A stretch of DNA of 64,000 bases, taken from the NCBI GenBank assembly GCA_964016885.1, contig OZ024743.1, positions 184,937,903 to 185,001,902 on the forward strand, in the 5' to 3' direction. Origin of the DNA: Eledone cirrhosa (lineage: Eukaryota > Mollusca > Cephalopoda > Octopoda > Eledonidae). The notes under the pieces were generated by a model. That model saw only the letters and a program-made list of their open reading frames with translations, made no database searches and was not told the DNA's origin. Below are positions 11,261-22,331 of the stretch, piece by piece (within the stretch, counting starts at the first letter, position 1; each line of letters starts with the position of its first letter). A program made the translations under genes and the position numbers.

Positions 11261-11274
11261 TATATATATATATA

Positions 11275-11910
11275 TATATAGCCATATATCATTAGAGAAA
11301 CGCAGCATTTTGTACATATATATAGAGAAAGCATATAATTGTTTCTATTTTAGGCACAAGGCCAGCAATTACTCAGTACATTACTGGTACTTTATTTTAT
11401 CGACCCCGTAATGATGAAAGGCAAAGTTAACCTCGGCGGGATTTGAACTCAGATCATAAAGGGACGTAACTATGCTTCAAAACATGGTGTCCGACTCTCT
11501 ACCGATACTGCCAATCCACCGACCCTTTTAGAAAACAGTACATACTTTAAAATGGAAAAGTTATATTCCTTACGGCTGCTAATTCATAGTTTCTAGAACG
11601 TCATTGAACTTTTTTACTGATAAATACATGTATCATACATATTATAGATGTTATGATACTTTAAATTAGTGATTTCCTCTGACAATTAGTCCCATGTCTT
11701 CCGGAGCAATACCAAAGTCAATAGTTGGTAATCGATGATCGATTGCTTAGATCAATTTTCAATCTGATTCTAGGGACTATGAAACGGCGGCCGTAAGGAA
11801 TATAACTTTTCCACCTTAAAGTATATACTATTTCCTAAATGTTATATGCTTTTTATATGCATGTACAAAATACTATGTTTCTCTAATGATATATGGCTAT
11901 ATACATATAT
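11275..11910. mobile_element. foldback (inverted-repeat) element, left arm split by a SINE
   Basis: The left arm TATAGCCATATATCATTAG... (11278 on) is inverted at 11866-11907. After the SINE, AGTTATATTCCTTACGGC (about 11560) is inverted near 11790-11808. Arms of about 150 bp enclose a loop at about 11600-11735. Empty of genes. Confidence 0.7.
11336..11527 (-). repeat. SINE-1 inserted in the foldback element
   Basis: Full SINE-1 from AATTGTTTCTATTTTAG to CCGATACTGCCAATCCACC. The right arm of the surrounding inverted repeat reads through without it (GCATATAACATTTAGG as reverse complement), so the insertion is younger than the arms. Confidence 0.88.
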
Positions 11911-12185
11911 TTTTAATTTTTAATTATATATATAAAAGAGAGAGAATAGATGATAAATTGTGAGCAAACAAGTGATTCAAATAAAGGATAAGATTGATCA
12001 ATGCAGAAGTAAGCCAAATGTCTCAGAGAAAAATAGATAAAACTAGGTAAGTTTATTTTTTATTTATTTATTCATATTCTCTTTAAGTGGTCATTACCCT
12101 GGGCCAAGGAAACGGTTTCCATTGATGAATTGTTAATACTATCTGCAGGTTGGAACTCCTGGCATTAGTGTCACCATTTTTCAGG

Positions 12186-12384
12186 TAGACAGGTGGGATT
12201 TGAACTCAGAATGTACAGAGCTGGAATAAATACAATAAAGCATTACATCTGCCAATCCACCATTCTTGGTTTGATTGTTTATTTACCCTGACAGGATGAA
12301 AGGAAGTTGATTTAGGCAGGATTTGAACTCAGAACACAGAGAACTGGAACAAATACCAAAATATATGTGTTAGACCTCCATCAG
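12186..12384 (-). repeat. SINE-1 relics
   Basis: Two copies of the head/box B region (GGATTTGAACTCAGAA at 12188 and 12322) with degraded bodies. Confidence 0.55.
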
Positions 12385-12945
12385 CTATGACAATGCATAT
12401 TCCAGTTGTCTGAACAACAGGACAGTCTGTTTGTGAAATTAATGTGCCAGTGACTGAGCATTCCACAGACACATGTACTCTTAATGCTGTCATTACCCTA
12501 TTTCTAATGAAATAGGCTGCCTTTGTATTCCAATTAATTTTGAAAATAACTAAAAATTTGGAGGAATTTAATGAAATAACTAAGTTTTTCATTAGTAAGC
12601 TGATATTTATCATATTACTGAACAAAAATTTCTAAAATATAATTATGATATAAGGATAAACATTTTAATATGAGCAACTTTGTATCATAACTCCAGGGTG
12701 GTTTCAGGCAGTTTGATATCAAAAAGGTTAATGTAATTCTCAGGGAGATTCAGCATGGCACAGGTTGTGACAAGGCTGGTCCGATAAATTATGTGTACAA
12801 CTTATTTTTTTGCAGTTGAATGGAGTGGACCAACATTAAATATAGTGTTTTGCTCAAGGACTCAATGCACCACCCAGTCCAGGAATTGAATTCAGGACTT
12901 TATGATCATAAGCTGAATAGTCTAACCACTTAACAACCGATTTGA
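12385..12945 (-). repeat. SINE-4, minus copy split by MITE-A
   Basis: Outer parts 12385-12484 and 12728-12945 match the uninterrupted SINE-4 copies at 35610-35912 and 48655-48960 (CATTCCACAGACA, CAGGGAGATTCAGCATG, GACAAGGCTGGTCC). The tRNA-like head lies at the high-coordinate end (AGTCTAACCACTTAAC). Confidence 0.8.
12485..12727 (+). mobile_element. MITE-A copy 2 inside SINE-4
   Basis: TTAA at 12481-12484 and 12728-12731. Interior TATTTCTAATGAAATAGGCTGCC to TTTGATATCAAAAAGG matches the family. The empty sites at 48753 (CTCTTAACATAATTTTCAGG) and 35706 show a single TTAA. Confidence 0.87.
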
Positions 12946-13214
12946 AGCCAAAATGTATGTGGATTACAGTTAAGAGTAGAAATAGATCAAAAGAGAACAA
13001 TGTTGATTGCAGAGCAGAACAATTAAACACATAACTGTAGAGAAAAATCAACAAATATGATATCACATTAAACAACTACATACACTTAATTCCTAATTAA
13101 AGCTTAAAGCTAAGTTTAAAACAGATGTCAGACAGGAGGTAGTTTCTAATATGATTTTGCTGTTTATACTGCTTAGTAAGGAGCCATTGTTTAATTTGTG
13201 TTTTATTTGACTTT

Positions 13215-13442
13215 TAAGTCTGGTACTTATTTTATTGATCATTTTTTGTTGAACCACTAAACAAAGACAGACATACATACATGACAGGCTTCCTCACACT
13301 TTCCATTTACCAAACTTCCTTCACAAGGTATTGGTCAACCTGAGGTAATAGTAGGAGAAACTTAACTAATGTGCCACACAGTAAGACTGAACTCGAAACC
13401 AGGCAGGTGTAAAAATAAAACTCCTTAATCACACAGCCATGT
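13215..13442 (-). repeat. SINE-3 (tRNA-derived), minus copy
   Basis: The high-coordinate end reads ACTCCTTAATCACACAGCCATG, the complement of a CATGGCTGTGTGATTAAG-type head. CCTTCACAAGGTATTGGTC and ACTTATTTTATTGATC belong to the body. Confidence 0.7.
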
Positions 13443-13449
13443 TTAAGTT

Positions 13450-14700
13450 AGAAATTTATTTAAACATTAGATACATATTAGACCACCTGTGACCCGTTGG
13501 GTCACATTCACTTAAAATTATTTCTTTTAAATCATGTTCATTTAAAAATAATTTTGACAGGTCTCTCTTCCATTTTCCCTCTCTCTCAATCTACTCTCTC
13601 GCAACCACTATCTCTTTCTCTCTATTTATGGAGGTACCCGGAAAACCCCTGTATCTTGGGAACCTGTGCTCCAATTTACACAAAACTTGTTTTATTCCAT
13701 TTGTATTCCCATTTCAGGGTCAACTTCTTTTCAAAGTATTTTTCCATTATGTGCTGTTTTGGCTGTATTACATTACAGACAAGACACAATCACAGTTTTT
13801 GTAATATATAGATAGATAACTATTGTCTTTACCAATCATAGGCAAACTGTGGCTTGTTTGGCTTTATGAATGGCATGCCTAATTTCAAAATTGCCTTGAA
13901 TTTTTTAGTAGTATGACGAGCCACATCCTATGCAGCCCACTGCTTGAAAAAGGTTGCCCGTGACTGGTCTATACATTGAATCAATTGTATTTCACAAAGC
14001 ATTGAGTAAATTTTGCATGTATGTTAGCTTAAAATAAGCTGCTTCAACACAGGTTTATAGATTATGAAAAACAGCTAAACAAGTGGTCCGCTTTTTCCAT
14101 CTCTAGAGGTTTATTTGCCCAACTTGTTCAACTATTTTTTTGTAAACTATTGTCTATGTTTGTAACTGCCATAAGCAAGCCATAGGTTTAATTTGTGGTA
14201 ATAAAGTGAAATGATAAATAAACTAATAAACAGACTTTGATATGAAACAACCTAAAGAAGAAAAGTGAAACCAATACAGTGGCTGTCTGGAAATTTCATC
14301 AGAAAAACTATTGTAGACACTGACAACAATAAAAAAATAAATCAGCTATGATTAAAACAATTTAAATTGTATCTAAAAAGAACACTTGTGTGAACTTTGG
14401 CATTAGGATTTGATGATGTCAATCTATACACTCCATCTCTCTCTCTTTCTGACAAACAATTTCCAATATTGGCTTAAGCATTTATAAAGTCTTAACATTC
14501 TGTAATGATTTAGCAGAGAATATCTACAAATGGATCTGTTACTTCAAATGTTTATGGCTTCTTTACTATTTGACAGTTCAATTGTAAAAATTTGCAGTAT
14601 TAGAGTAAAGATGCAAACATAGTGCTGTTTGTACTTTTCAAAAATATCTTGCTAATGTGGTTTCATAAGAAAAGCAGAACAAAATTGATAATAATTTTCA
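13450..14700. other. no gene recognised
   Basis: An ORF at 13497-13811 (+) is low-complexity-rich (CTCTCT tract) and has no recognised domain. The rest is AT-rich unique-looking sequence. Confidence 0.4.
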
Positions 14701-14701
14701 T

Positions 14702-14885
14702 TCATCATCATCATCGTTTTACATTCATTTTCTATGCTGATATGGGTTGGATGGGTCTTTACAGTTCAAGATTATATAAGTAGAGAACCACATCTTGCTC
14801 ATACATTCCATCTTCGACTTGGTATCTACAACAGGATGCTCTTCTTAATGCCAGCCACTTTACAGAGTGTACTTTGAATGGAACA
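14702..14885 (-). repeat. RTE-1-type tail
   Basis: Starts ATCATCATCATCGTTTTACA and contains CTTGCTCATACATTCC, ATGCCAGCCACTTTACAG; reverse complement of the LINE tail. Confidence 0.75.
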
Positions 14886-15369
14886 TACTCAGTTGAAGAT
14901 AAAAAAGCTTTTTACATATTTTCCATACATATATGATAGAATCTCTCATCATATATTAACGTATGATGGATATATATATAAATCACATTTCTCTGACCAA
15001 AAGTTAAAAGATTAACAGCTAAGTAAAGTTAAACCAAGTAAAGTATTCTATTATGTTTTTTAAGTTACTTTCAAAGTACACAATTCCTGAATTATTCAAC
15101 TAACTGGCACATATAAAAATAAATCCTTACTCCTCCACAAATTATAGGAAAAGAAATCATAACCACATGCTAATATGTCCTACATTACATTAATGAGTTA
15201 TCTGTAATTGTTAATTTATAGCTCAATTATAGCCTAACTACTGATATTAACATTCAATAATAGTCGTGTGTATAGTTGAAAAAAATTGTATATACACCCA
15301 GAAATTCCTTTTGTGACATCAACACTACCACAGAGTGGGCTGGATGCATTTTATGTTTGCAAAACATTA
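14886..15369. other. no feature recognised
   Basis: AT-rich, nothing assigned. Confidence 0.4.
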
Positions 15370-15580
15370 GATAGATGTTGCTTCATGGCCCCAGTAGATA
15401 GAATGGCAAATTGAAGCCTTGAAGGATAGAGAGAGAGATGTACTGAAAGAGCCAGCCCAACTTGTGGGGCTCCTTCTTGCAGATGACCATCTCCATCCTG
15501 ATCACAGTAAATAGATCTGGAGACCAAAGATGCCAAATGTTTTCCACTGTTATGGGTCTGATGAGAAACCAATGAGAGAG
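15370..15580 (-). pseudogene. LINE-5 C-terminal ORF relic
   Basis: Minus strand reads ...ICKKEPHKLGWLFQYISLSIL, matching the WEVKWLFQCLSLAIL segment of the longer copy at 37745-38200. This kind of terminal segment (PVAxET..., then xxRLSxAI) recurs in retroelement-derived ORFs of many invertebrates. Heavily decayed. Confidence 0.5.
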
Positions 15581-15599
15581 TGACTAGTACTTAGTAAAC

Positions 15600-16340
15600 T
15601 AGGCAAAGATTAAGTCTACCACCCAAGTAGGATACACGATTTGAACTCAGAACACAAAAAGTCAGAACATATACTGACACTAACAATTCCACTAACTCAA
15701 CCTGAACTGGTACTTTAGTTATCAATTCTGGAAAAATAGATGGCAAAGTTGACCTTAGCTAGATTTCAACTCAGAGAACTGGAACAAATATCATAAATCA
15801 TATGGTCCTTCACTCTGATAATCTTGCCAATTTGCTACCTTTGCTATAACTGAGAATTCAAACCAGGTTGGGAACCTGCAGTTTCAGAACACCATGTAGC
15901 TCTTTAGCCTATCTCGAGTTGCTCTTAGGTGCTCTGACATTTGTATTTTATTTTATTTAATCTGCAATTTTGTATTCAAATAAAAGCCACAAGTTAAAAT
16001 CAAGACACTGAAGCAATTTCAGATAAAATTCAAAACCAAAATCACGTTGACGAAGAAAACCGTTAATTCAATTTGTATTTTCTTCTATGTATTTTTGTTT
16101 AAATAAATTATGTGGCTCTTATAGACTCAATCATGTTTTTTTTTTTCAGCTAAAAATAGCTCTTCAGATTGATAAGGTTCACCCACTCTGTTATAAACTC
16201 AACTCTCATCCTTTCAGCATTCTATTCAAGCATTTTTTAAAGACATTATAGCAACAGATTTTGCCATAAAAAAACAGCCAATATATTCCTGTGTATCCAG
16301 TTTAGAATAGATACACTGCATCCCTGTACATTGTAAAAGA
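15600..16340. other. mostly unassigned; faint SINE-1 traces
   Basis: GATTTGAACTCAGAACAC (15629) and ATTTCAACTCAGAG (15765) are eroded SINE-1 box B regions. The remainder is AT-rich. Confidence 0.4.
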
Positions 16341-16344
16341 CAAC

Positions 16345-16485
16345 TAAAAGGGTTGGTGTCAGGAATGGTATCTGGCTATAAAACATTGCCACAAAAAAGA
16401 GGCTATAACGAGCATGAAAAAGTTATGGTGTTTGCATGACTAAACCTTAGTTAGTATCTACTACGTACATTGCCTATCCCCAGCA
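16345..16485 (+). repeat. RTE-1-type tail relic
   Basis: AGGGTTGGTGTCAGGAATGG, TATCTGGCTATAAAACATTG and CGAGCATGAAAAAG follow the order of the tail variant also seen near 32310 and 34670. Confidence 0.5.
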
Positions 16486-16794
16486 GAATAAAATATTTAG
16501 ATTACAAAGCAAAGCTCCATTATTTCATGACAGAAAAAAAAACAAAAACATTTTTTTCTTTTTTTTACCTGTATCAAATGCTTACTGCCATTATTAATAT
16601 GTAATTTATATATTATAATTAAACTTCTTGAACTTTCAATGTATTATAATGGATATATTGGGTTTTTTTTCTTTTACTGCTTTCAGTCATTAAACTGCAG
16701 CCATATTGGGGTACTGCTTTAAGGAGAATTTAGTACCCCAGTACATATTTTTTCAAGTCTAATACTTATATTTTGATCTCTTTTTGTTGGACTA

Positions 16795-17005
16795 CTAAGT
16801 TACAGGATATAAACAAACAGTACATGTAAACACAGACACACACAAAACAAGCTTCTTCACAGTTTCTGTCTGTGAAATTTCCTTCATAAGGCATTGATTA
16901 ACCCAAGGCTTTAGAAGACATTTGCACAAGGGGCCATGTAGAAGTCTGAACATGAAACCACATGGTTGCGAAGCAAACTCCCTAACCATAGCCATGCCTG
17001 CGTTT
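16795..17005 (-). repeat. SINE-3, minus copy
   Basis: AAGCAAACTCCCTAACCATAGCCATGCC is the complement of the tRNA-like head. CCTTCATAAGGCATTG and GTTTGGACT-type body are present. Confidence 0.75.
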
Positions 17006-17389
17006 ACAATTTTCAAATACAAAGATTTGTATAGAAGACATCAATCAAGTTGCATAGTTGCATGATTTTTTTTTTTTTTTTTATGCACATGTATACAGGA
17101 TTCTGAATAAAAGCTACTTAAGGAAATTGAAGGATAGCATGAGAAAATTAATTCTAGGCACAGGCAACAAGTAGTGAGAATTAATGCTCTTTGCCTATCT
17201 ATGAAAGAAAGAGAAAAGGTGATGCATTGGTTAAACTATGTATACTGATTATTGATTCAAACTGCTGGTATATTTCTCAACACAGGTAGCTAAAAAGAAA
17301 AAAAGATCAATTCATATGTCCATAGTAACTGTAACCTCTTTGCACATTTTTTCTTTCAATAAGGTTTTCTCACTATCAGTCGTTTTAAC

Positions 17390-17716
17390 TCTTGGGTTAC
17401 CATATTTCTAATGAAAGACACTGCCTATGATTTTCAAAAAATTATAACCTAGAAGTTGAAGGGATTTAGTAAAAAAAACTCACTCTCGTTAAGCTGTTTG
17501 GAATATAACCCTCTAGTTACCATATTTCTAATTAAAGACAAACCTATGAATTATTTATTAATTCCGTCATCATTTTATGTAAGGACTTCTGTTAAATAGT
17601 GCTCTAAATACCAGCTTAATAAAAAAAGTCAGTTACATTAATAAATTCGATCAAATTCTTGATTATTTGAAAATTATAGGTAATATTTTTTTAATAAAAA
17701 TAGGGTAGCAAAAGGG
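17390..17716. mobile_element. MITE-A composite (copy 3)
   Basis: Two plus-oriented left ends (TTACCATATTTCTAATGAAAG at about 17397 and a second at about 17517) followed by a minus-oriented copy ending AGCAAAAGGG and TTAA (17717-17720). Nested or recombined copies. Confidence 0.65.
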
Positions 17717-17935
17717 TTAAATATCAGTGAAACAATAGAAAAAGTCAACACTTGCATAACATTCTTGTTTTATCTTTTTTTTTGGGGGGGGGGGGGGGGG
17801 GGGGGGGGGGGCTCTCAACATATACAAATTTTCTCAAACTTTATCAAGCACCTTTTCTTTATTTTTACTCTCAGTTCTGCTAATAGCATTTGGAACTGTA
17901 ATAACTAAAAATCAAGGTACATTGATACACAGATT
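17717..17935 (+). repeat. unnamed dispersed repeat with a 28-nt G run
   Basis: GAAACAATAGAAAAAGTCAAC ... TCTGCTAATAGCATTTGGAACT recurs at 27537-27705. Between them this copy carries (G)28 at 17784-17811, where the sister has a T run then GCTCTC. Confidence 0.65.
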
Positions 17936-18150
17936 TTGATGATAAATATTGTTAATTAATGAAGAATTTGGATAGATTTATTAAAATAATTAATTCTTTC
18001 ATTATTAAGATAGTATTTGAAATAATTTACCAAAACATTCTTATATCAAGTTATGTTCAAAGATTTTAATTTAAGCAATAATCCTTTAAAATGAGTGGTT
18101 CTGTTTCATAGAACCAGGGGTTGTTTTGGGTAGGTTGGTAACTCACTTTC
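17915..18150 (+). mobile_element. MITE-A relic (copy 4)
   Basis: AATGAAGAATTTGGATAGATTTATTAAAATAA to GAACCAGGGGTTGTTTTGGG follows the family order; both termini are eroded. Confidence 0.55.
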
Positions 18151-18164
18151 AATTAACAGTGAAA

Positions 18165-18497
18165 TTATAAGAATAGCACCTTCCCCGCCCACACTGTAAA
18201 ATGGTGTCACAACAAAAAGTGCCTAGCTCACACTGCAAAGTGGTCGTGTAGGTGACAACAAAAAGTCTCCAGCCCACACTGTAAAGTGGTCGTAAGGTAA
18301 CAACACAAAAATCACCCAGCCACACTGTAAATGTGGTTGGCATTAGGAAGGGCATACAGCCATAGAAACCAAGCCAAAATTAGTTCTGTATGAGCAAAAC
18401 ATGGTCATCTGACCTGGCTTGTCTCACAACGGGACAATTCATCTAAACCATGCTAGCATGGAAATATGGATGTTATAACGGTGATAATGATGATACA
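18165..18497 (+). repeat. RTE-1-type tail with reiterated segment
   Basis: Three reiterations of the CCCACACTGTAAAGTGGTCGT-like segment (18187, 18229, 18273), then GGTTGGCATTAGGAAGGGC, CATGCTAGCATGGAAATATG and GATAATGATGATA. Confidence 0.8.
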
Positions 18498-19194
18498 ACT
18501 ATGTATAACAGCATTTATCTTACTGACATCAGGGAGGAGGGTAATGTGATATTTATTCCAATCTCTAACTACAAATAAGAACTGCAATGAAGTTGACTCA
18601 ATATTGTATATATACTACTAGTGTAGTGTAGTTTATATATATAAGCATAGTATATACTCATAAGTGCTGATAGTACTTGAAATTAATACGATTCCTACTA
18701 ACTTTCAATTCTTTGAACACTAGTTTATATTTGATATGTACGAAATATATTTTGGTGATCACATGTCCGAAGAATATTTTACATTCAATTTAAAAAATTA
18801 AAGTGCTACATCTGCAGACATTTGAATATAAAGACAGTGATACACATAGAATTTGATTCCATTTTTTTTTTGGAAAACTCTTAGCAATTTTCTTCTAGTG
18901 TGCCTCTGTGTGCGTGTGCATACATACATTTATGACGATATATATATATAAACACACACATATGTGGGTGGGTGTCGTTAAAGCTCACATATGCATAGGT
19001 TTTGGTAACCTCTTATGAAGTTGCATCTCATAGGAGCTTTCTGGGGAATTTTAATAAAAATCCCAGTCTATCATGTATATGCGTGTACATATATATAAAT
19101 ATAGACCAAGACAGTACGGAAGCAGGATGACTGACTTCCCAGACAGGCCCTTGGGGGAGGGGTGCATCTCATGTATGGCCGTATGTTCTATCAA
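18498..19194. other. no feature recognised
   Basis: AT-rich, short TA/CA microsatellites near 18940-18960. Confidence 0.4.
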
Positions 19195-19440
19195 GTGCAT
19201 GGGGGAAGTTGTCATGTTGACACAACTGAAAGGTCCCCTCAATCCTTTGTTTGGAAGGCTTTCAACGGCTGGATGCCCTTCCTACCACCAACCACTTTGC
19301 AGCGTGTACTGGGTCCGTTTATTGTGTAGATCAGCAACAATAAGGAGGCAGTCCTGTCCTTGACATGACTGAAGGGTCCTCCCAACCCCTTGTTTGGCAA
19401 GCTTTCTCCGACATGTAGGGGTTTTAAGGGGGAGTAGCGA
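19195..19440 (-). repeat. RTE-1-type tail relics (two)
   Basis: GGCTGGATGCCCTTCCTACC and ACTTTGCAGCGTGTACTGGG mark the tail. The segment ...CAACTGAAAGGTCC...CCTTTGTTTGG is repeated in related form at about 19366. Confidence 0.6.
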
Positions 19441-21845
19441 CATTCACATATATACATACACACACACACATCCAGCGTTTTAATTTTTTTCTCCTTGATT
19501 TTTTTTTTTATAAATCATCTGTCATGATAAACAGGCAAAGTTGTGGTTAAATATATAGTTAGCAAAACATTTAAAAATCTACTCTCCTTTTTTGCTAACC
19601 TCATTTCAATAGAAATAATCTAGCATAGTTTAGGTCTAATTTTGGAATTAGTTCAATATATATATACAATTGCTATATATCAGATATAATTGAATAAGGC
19701 CACGCCACCACCATTTCCCTGCCTCAAGAATTAATCACACAAATACACCCTAAATAGAAGACTGTGGGCGCTCACTCTCCATCTAAGACTTAAAAAAAAA
19801 CCTGTTGATCTACTTTAAGGGAATGATGATAACTGGGTGTGGAAATATTGCGGTCTGTGACAGTCATATAAAGGTGTGTCTCATACAAGTACACAGTCAA
19901 TATGTATGTGTGTAAACACAAAGAAAGTACTCTATATAAAATGTATTGGAAGCTGAAAAAAAATCACAAACTGTTCCTCTGGGTTTCACGATTCTGCGCG
20001 CGTGTGTATGTGTGTGTGTCCATACGACTAAAGTAACCAAAGTTATAAAGTAAAATGTAAGCAAAATAAATTAAGTTATATGAAATATTTACTCATTTAA
20101 AGAAACATTGTATCCAGGAAATACTAAACTCTATACAAATATAGAAACCAAAGAACCTGAAAAAAAAGAGAGCAACCATACACTGGACAGTACAAAATGT
20201 GAAACAATCACTTAATTCTATAATTAATACATAAATCACGATATAACAATGAAACACACATACATTGTCTTTTCGTGGGTTTCACGGTTCGATACAAATT
20301 TCCCCCGACCCTATCTTTTTTTATATGATAAAATTGTAAATACCTGTATAATAGACAATAAAGAAATATTTTAATCCGATATCTACCTAAACAGAGGTTG
20401 TTTGTTTAATCCCAAGTCAGCCCTGTTCGTGCAGAATTATTGACTGATCAGACATTCCAAACGTGTCCATCCCGTCTTTTTTATTTTTTATAAATATATT
20501 TTTTCTTGACAAAATATATGTTGAACTATATTATTCAAATGTGTTCTTCATTTCTTAAGACGGTAGTGTGGGACTTCATTGCTACTTATTTCCTTTTTTA
20601 AATCTAGCTACGGTAAAGAAACTCCTCCGTTGACGTCTTGAACAGTCAGCCGGCTTATAATCGAATATTTACATTTATTGCAAAAGGCGTTCCAACTACG
20701 ACTATCACGTCTGTTTCTCTCAGATACAATAATTTTCTATATCTGCATTATCCAATGTGTCACTTCATTAAATAGTAGGGCGTGATTTGAAGGGAGACTT
20801 AGCAGCTATTACCAGCATACCGAGCGACCACGTAGAATCTCCATTATTGGATTGATAAATGTAAAAAGGTAACGTAACCACCTAAGATATCTAATGATTA
20901 CAACCGGGTGTTAAATTTAAATTATAACATTCTGAAAACCAAATATATTATATGCATATATTTATTTAAACATTCAAAAACTTTAAACATCTAAAAACAA
21001 AAGTTAAAATTATAATTAACATAACAGCTGCAATTGTTACCCTTCCCTAACTTTCTTAAACGCATGCAAAAACCGTGAAAACAATGAAATTATTTATTCA
21101 CAGGTAAAAATAAAGTTAAATAAAAACAAAGTATACTGAGATTGCAAATTTTAAATCGGTATAGAGACCATTTCATAACTAGTTAGAGGAAGTGGTGACA
21201 CATGTTAAAAATTGGAGGGGGGGTTGTCATGTTTATATTCGGAAGTTTTCATTTTTAGCAATATGGTTAAGATTAAAAAAATAAATTATTTTAATTACGT
21301 ATAAGCTAAAAAGAAATATAAACAGTCAGTTGATTCAATTTCAATGTTAGTGATATTACTAGTACTTATTTTATCGATCTTGGAGCGATGAAAGAAAGCC
21401 GACCCCAAAACGGATTAAAACGCAGAAGTAAGTTAGTGGGCGAAATTAAATTATTTTCTGACGAAGTTCTCTATCCCAAACGATAAATTTCAACTTATTT
21501 TGCGATAACACGAACTTATTCAGAGTTTTGCTAACTTTATTAAATAGATTTAGTCTGGGACAGTAACTAGGACCCTAGTCACCATCACACATGCCCTTAA
21601 AAGATAATAAAATAGACATTCATTTAAAAAAAAAGCCGAAAGACATTCTTTTTATTTCTTATATGTTTCTAATTTTTAAAATCGTGATCGATTAATGGGA
21701 TCTGATAGCAACATAAACTTTGTTGACACACGACTAAAAAGTTTCTGATGAGTAACACGCCATTCTTCGAAAAGGTAAACACGCAACTTTTCAAGTATTA
21801 GAAATGTGTATAAAAATATATAAAACAAAAATCATATCTACTCAC
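19441..21845. other. low-repeat intergenic region
   Basis: About 2.4 kb with few recognisable repeats. Two weak inverted-terminal elements (about 20470-20575 and 20705-20815) and one SINE-1 body trace (21360-21420) are all I see. If the exon at 21846-21897 is real, this would be intron of a divergent gene. Confidence 0.4.
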
Positions 21846-21897
21846 TATTCGTACTCTCCGGGCTAAATATTTCATCCTCTTTAGAAGATAACGACAT
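21846..21897 (-). CDS. possible first coding exon of an unidentified divergent gene
   Basis: On the minus strand an ATG in good context (acaATG) opens 17 codons reading MSLSSKEDEIFSPESTN plus one base, then meets a perfect donor GTGAGT. The serine- and acid-rich start is typical of a disordered N-terminus. It faces SF3B6 410 bp away and sits in one of the least repetitive parts of the window. I do not recognise the protein and saw no matching downstream exon between 1 and 21845, so it may continue outside the window. It could be a chance ORF. Confidence 0.38.
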
Positions 21898-22307
21898 TGT
21901 TAAATTTTCAAAAGGAAAATATTGTTAGATATTTTTGAATGTATTTTTTGTCTTGTTTTTATGTTATTTACTTTGGTCCGGACACTATGAAAGTTTATAC
22001 TACGTCTACGGTAATTTTCGTCTGCGATGGCTGCCAGGTGAAAGACACACAACACTCACACATATGCAGCATGGTCGGGGAGGGGGGAATTATTACGAGA
22101 GTTTGTTAAGATATATTAATTACTTTTAATCAGAACATATAACGACGTTTTAATTATTAAGATTAATAGTTCATAAATTAGACAAAAAACAAAAGCTTTT
22201 AGAATTACGTTTTTTTTCTTTTGTTTGTTGGTTCAGCGAACGAGAGTTGGAGTGCTCACGAGGTTTGATATTAGTTTAGTGAATGTCAACAACTCAAAAC
22301 AGGCAAC
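21898..22307. promoter_or_regulatory. putative bidirectional promoter, SF3B6 and a divergent minus-strand exon
   Basis: 410 bp lie between the SF3B6 ATG and a plausible minus-strand ATG at 21897. There is no obvious TATA box. A T/C-rich tract (22207-22225) precedes a CpG-containing stretch (about 22234-22262) that probably holds the SF3B6 transcription start. Head-to-head pairs are common for housekeeping genes; the pairing here depends on the divergent exon being real. Confidence 0.4.
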
Positions 22308-22331
22308 ATGGCTATGGGAAGAAAAGGAAAC
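22308..22331 (+). CDS. SF3B6: SF3B6 coding exon 1
   Basis: Eight codons (MAMGRKGN) ending in the donor GTAAGT, phase 0. The Kozak context is aacATGG. The residues after MAM do not resemble the human ones, as expected for the flexible N-terminal tail ahead of the RRM. Confidence 0.88.
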
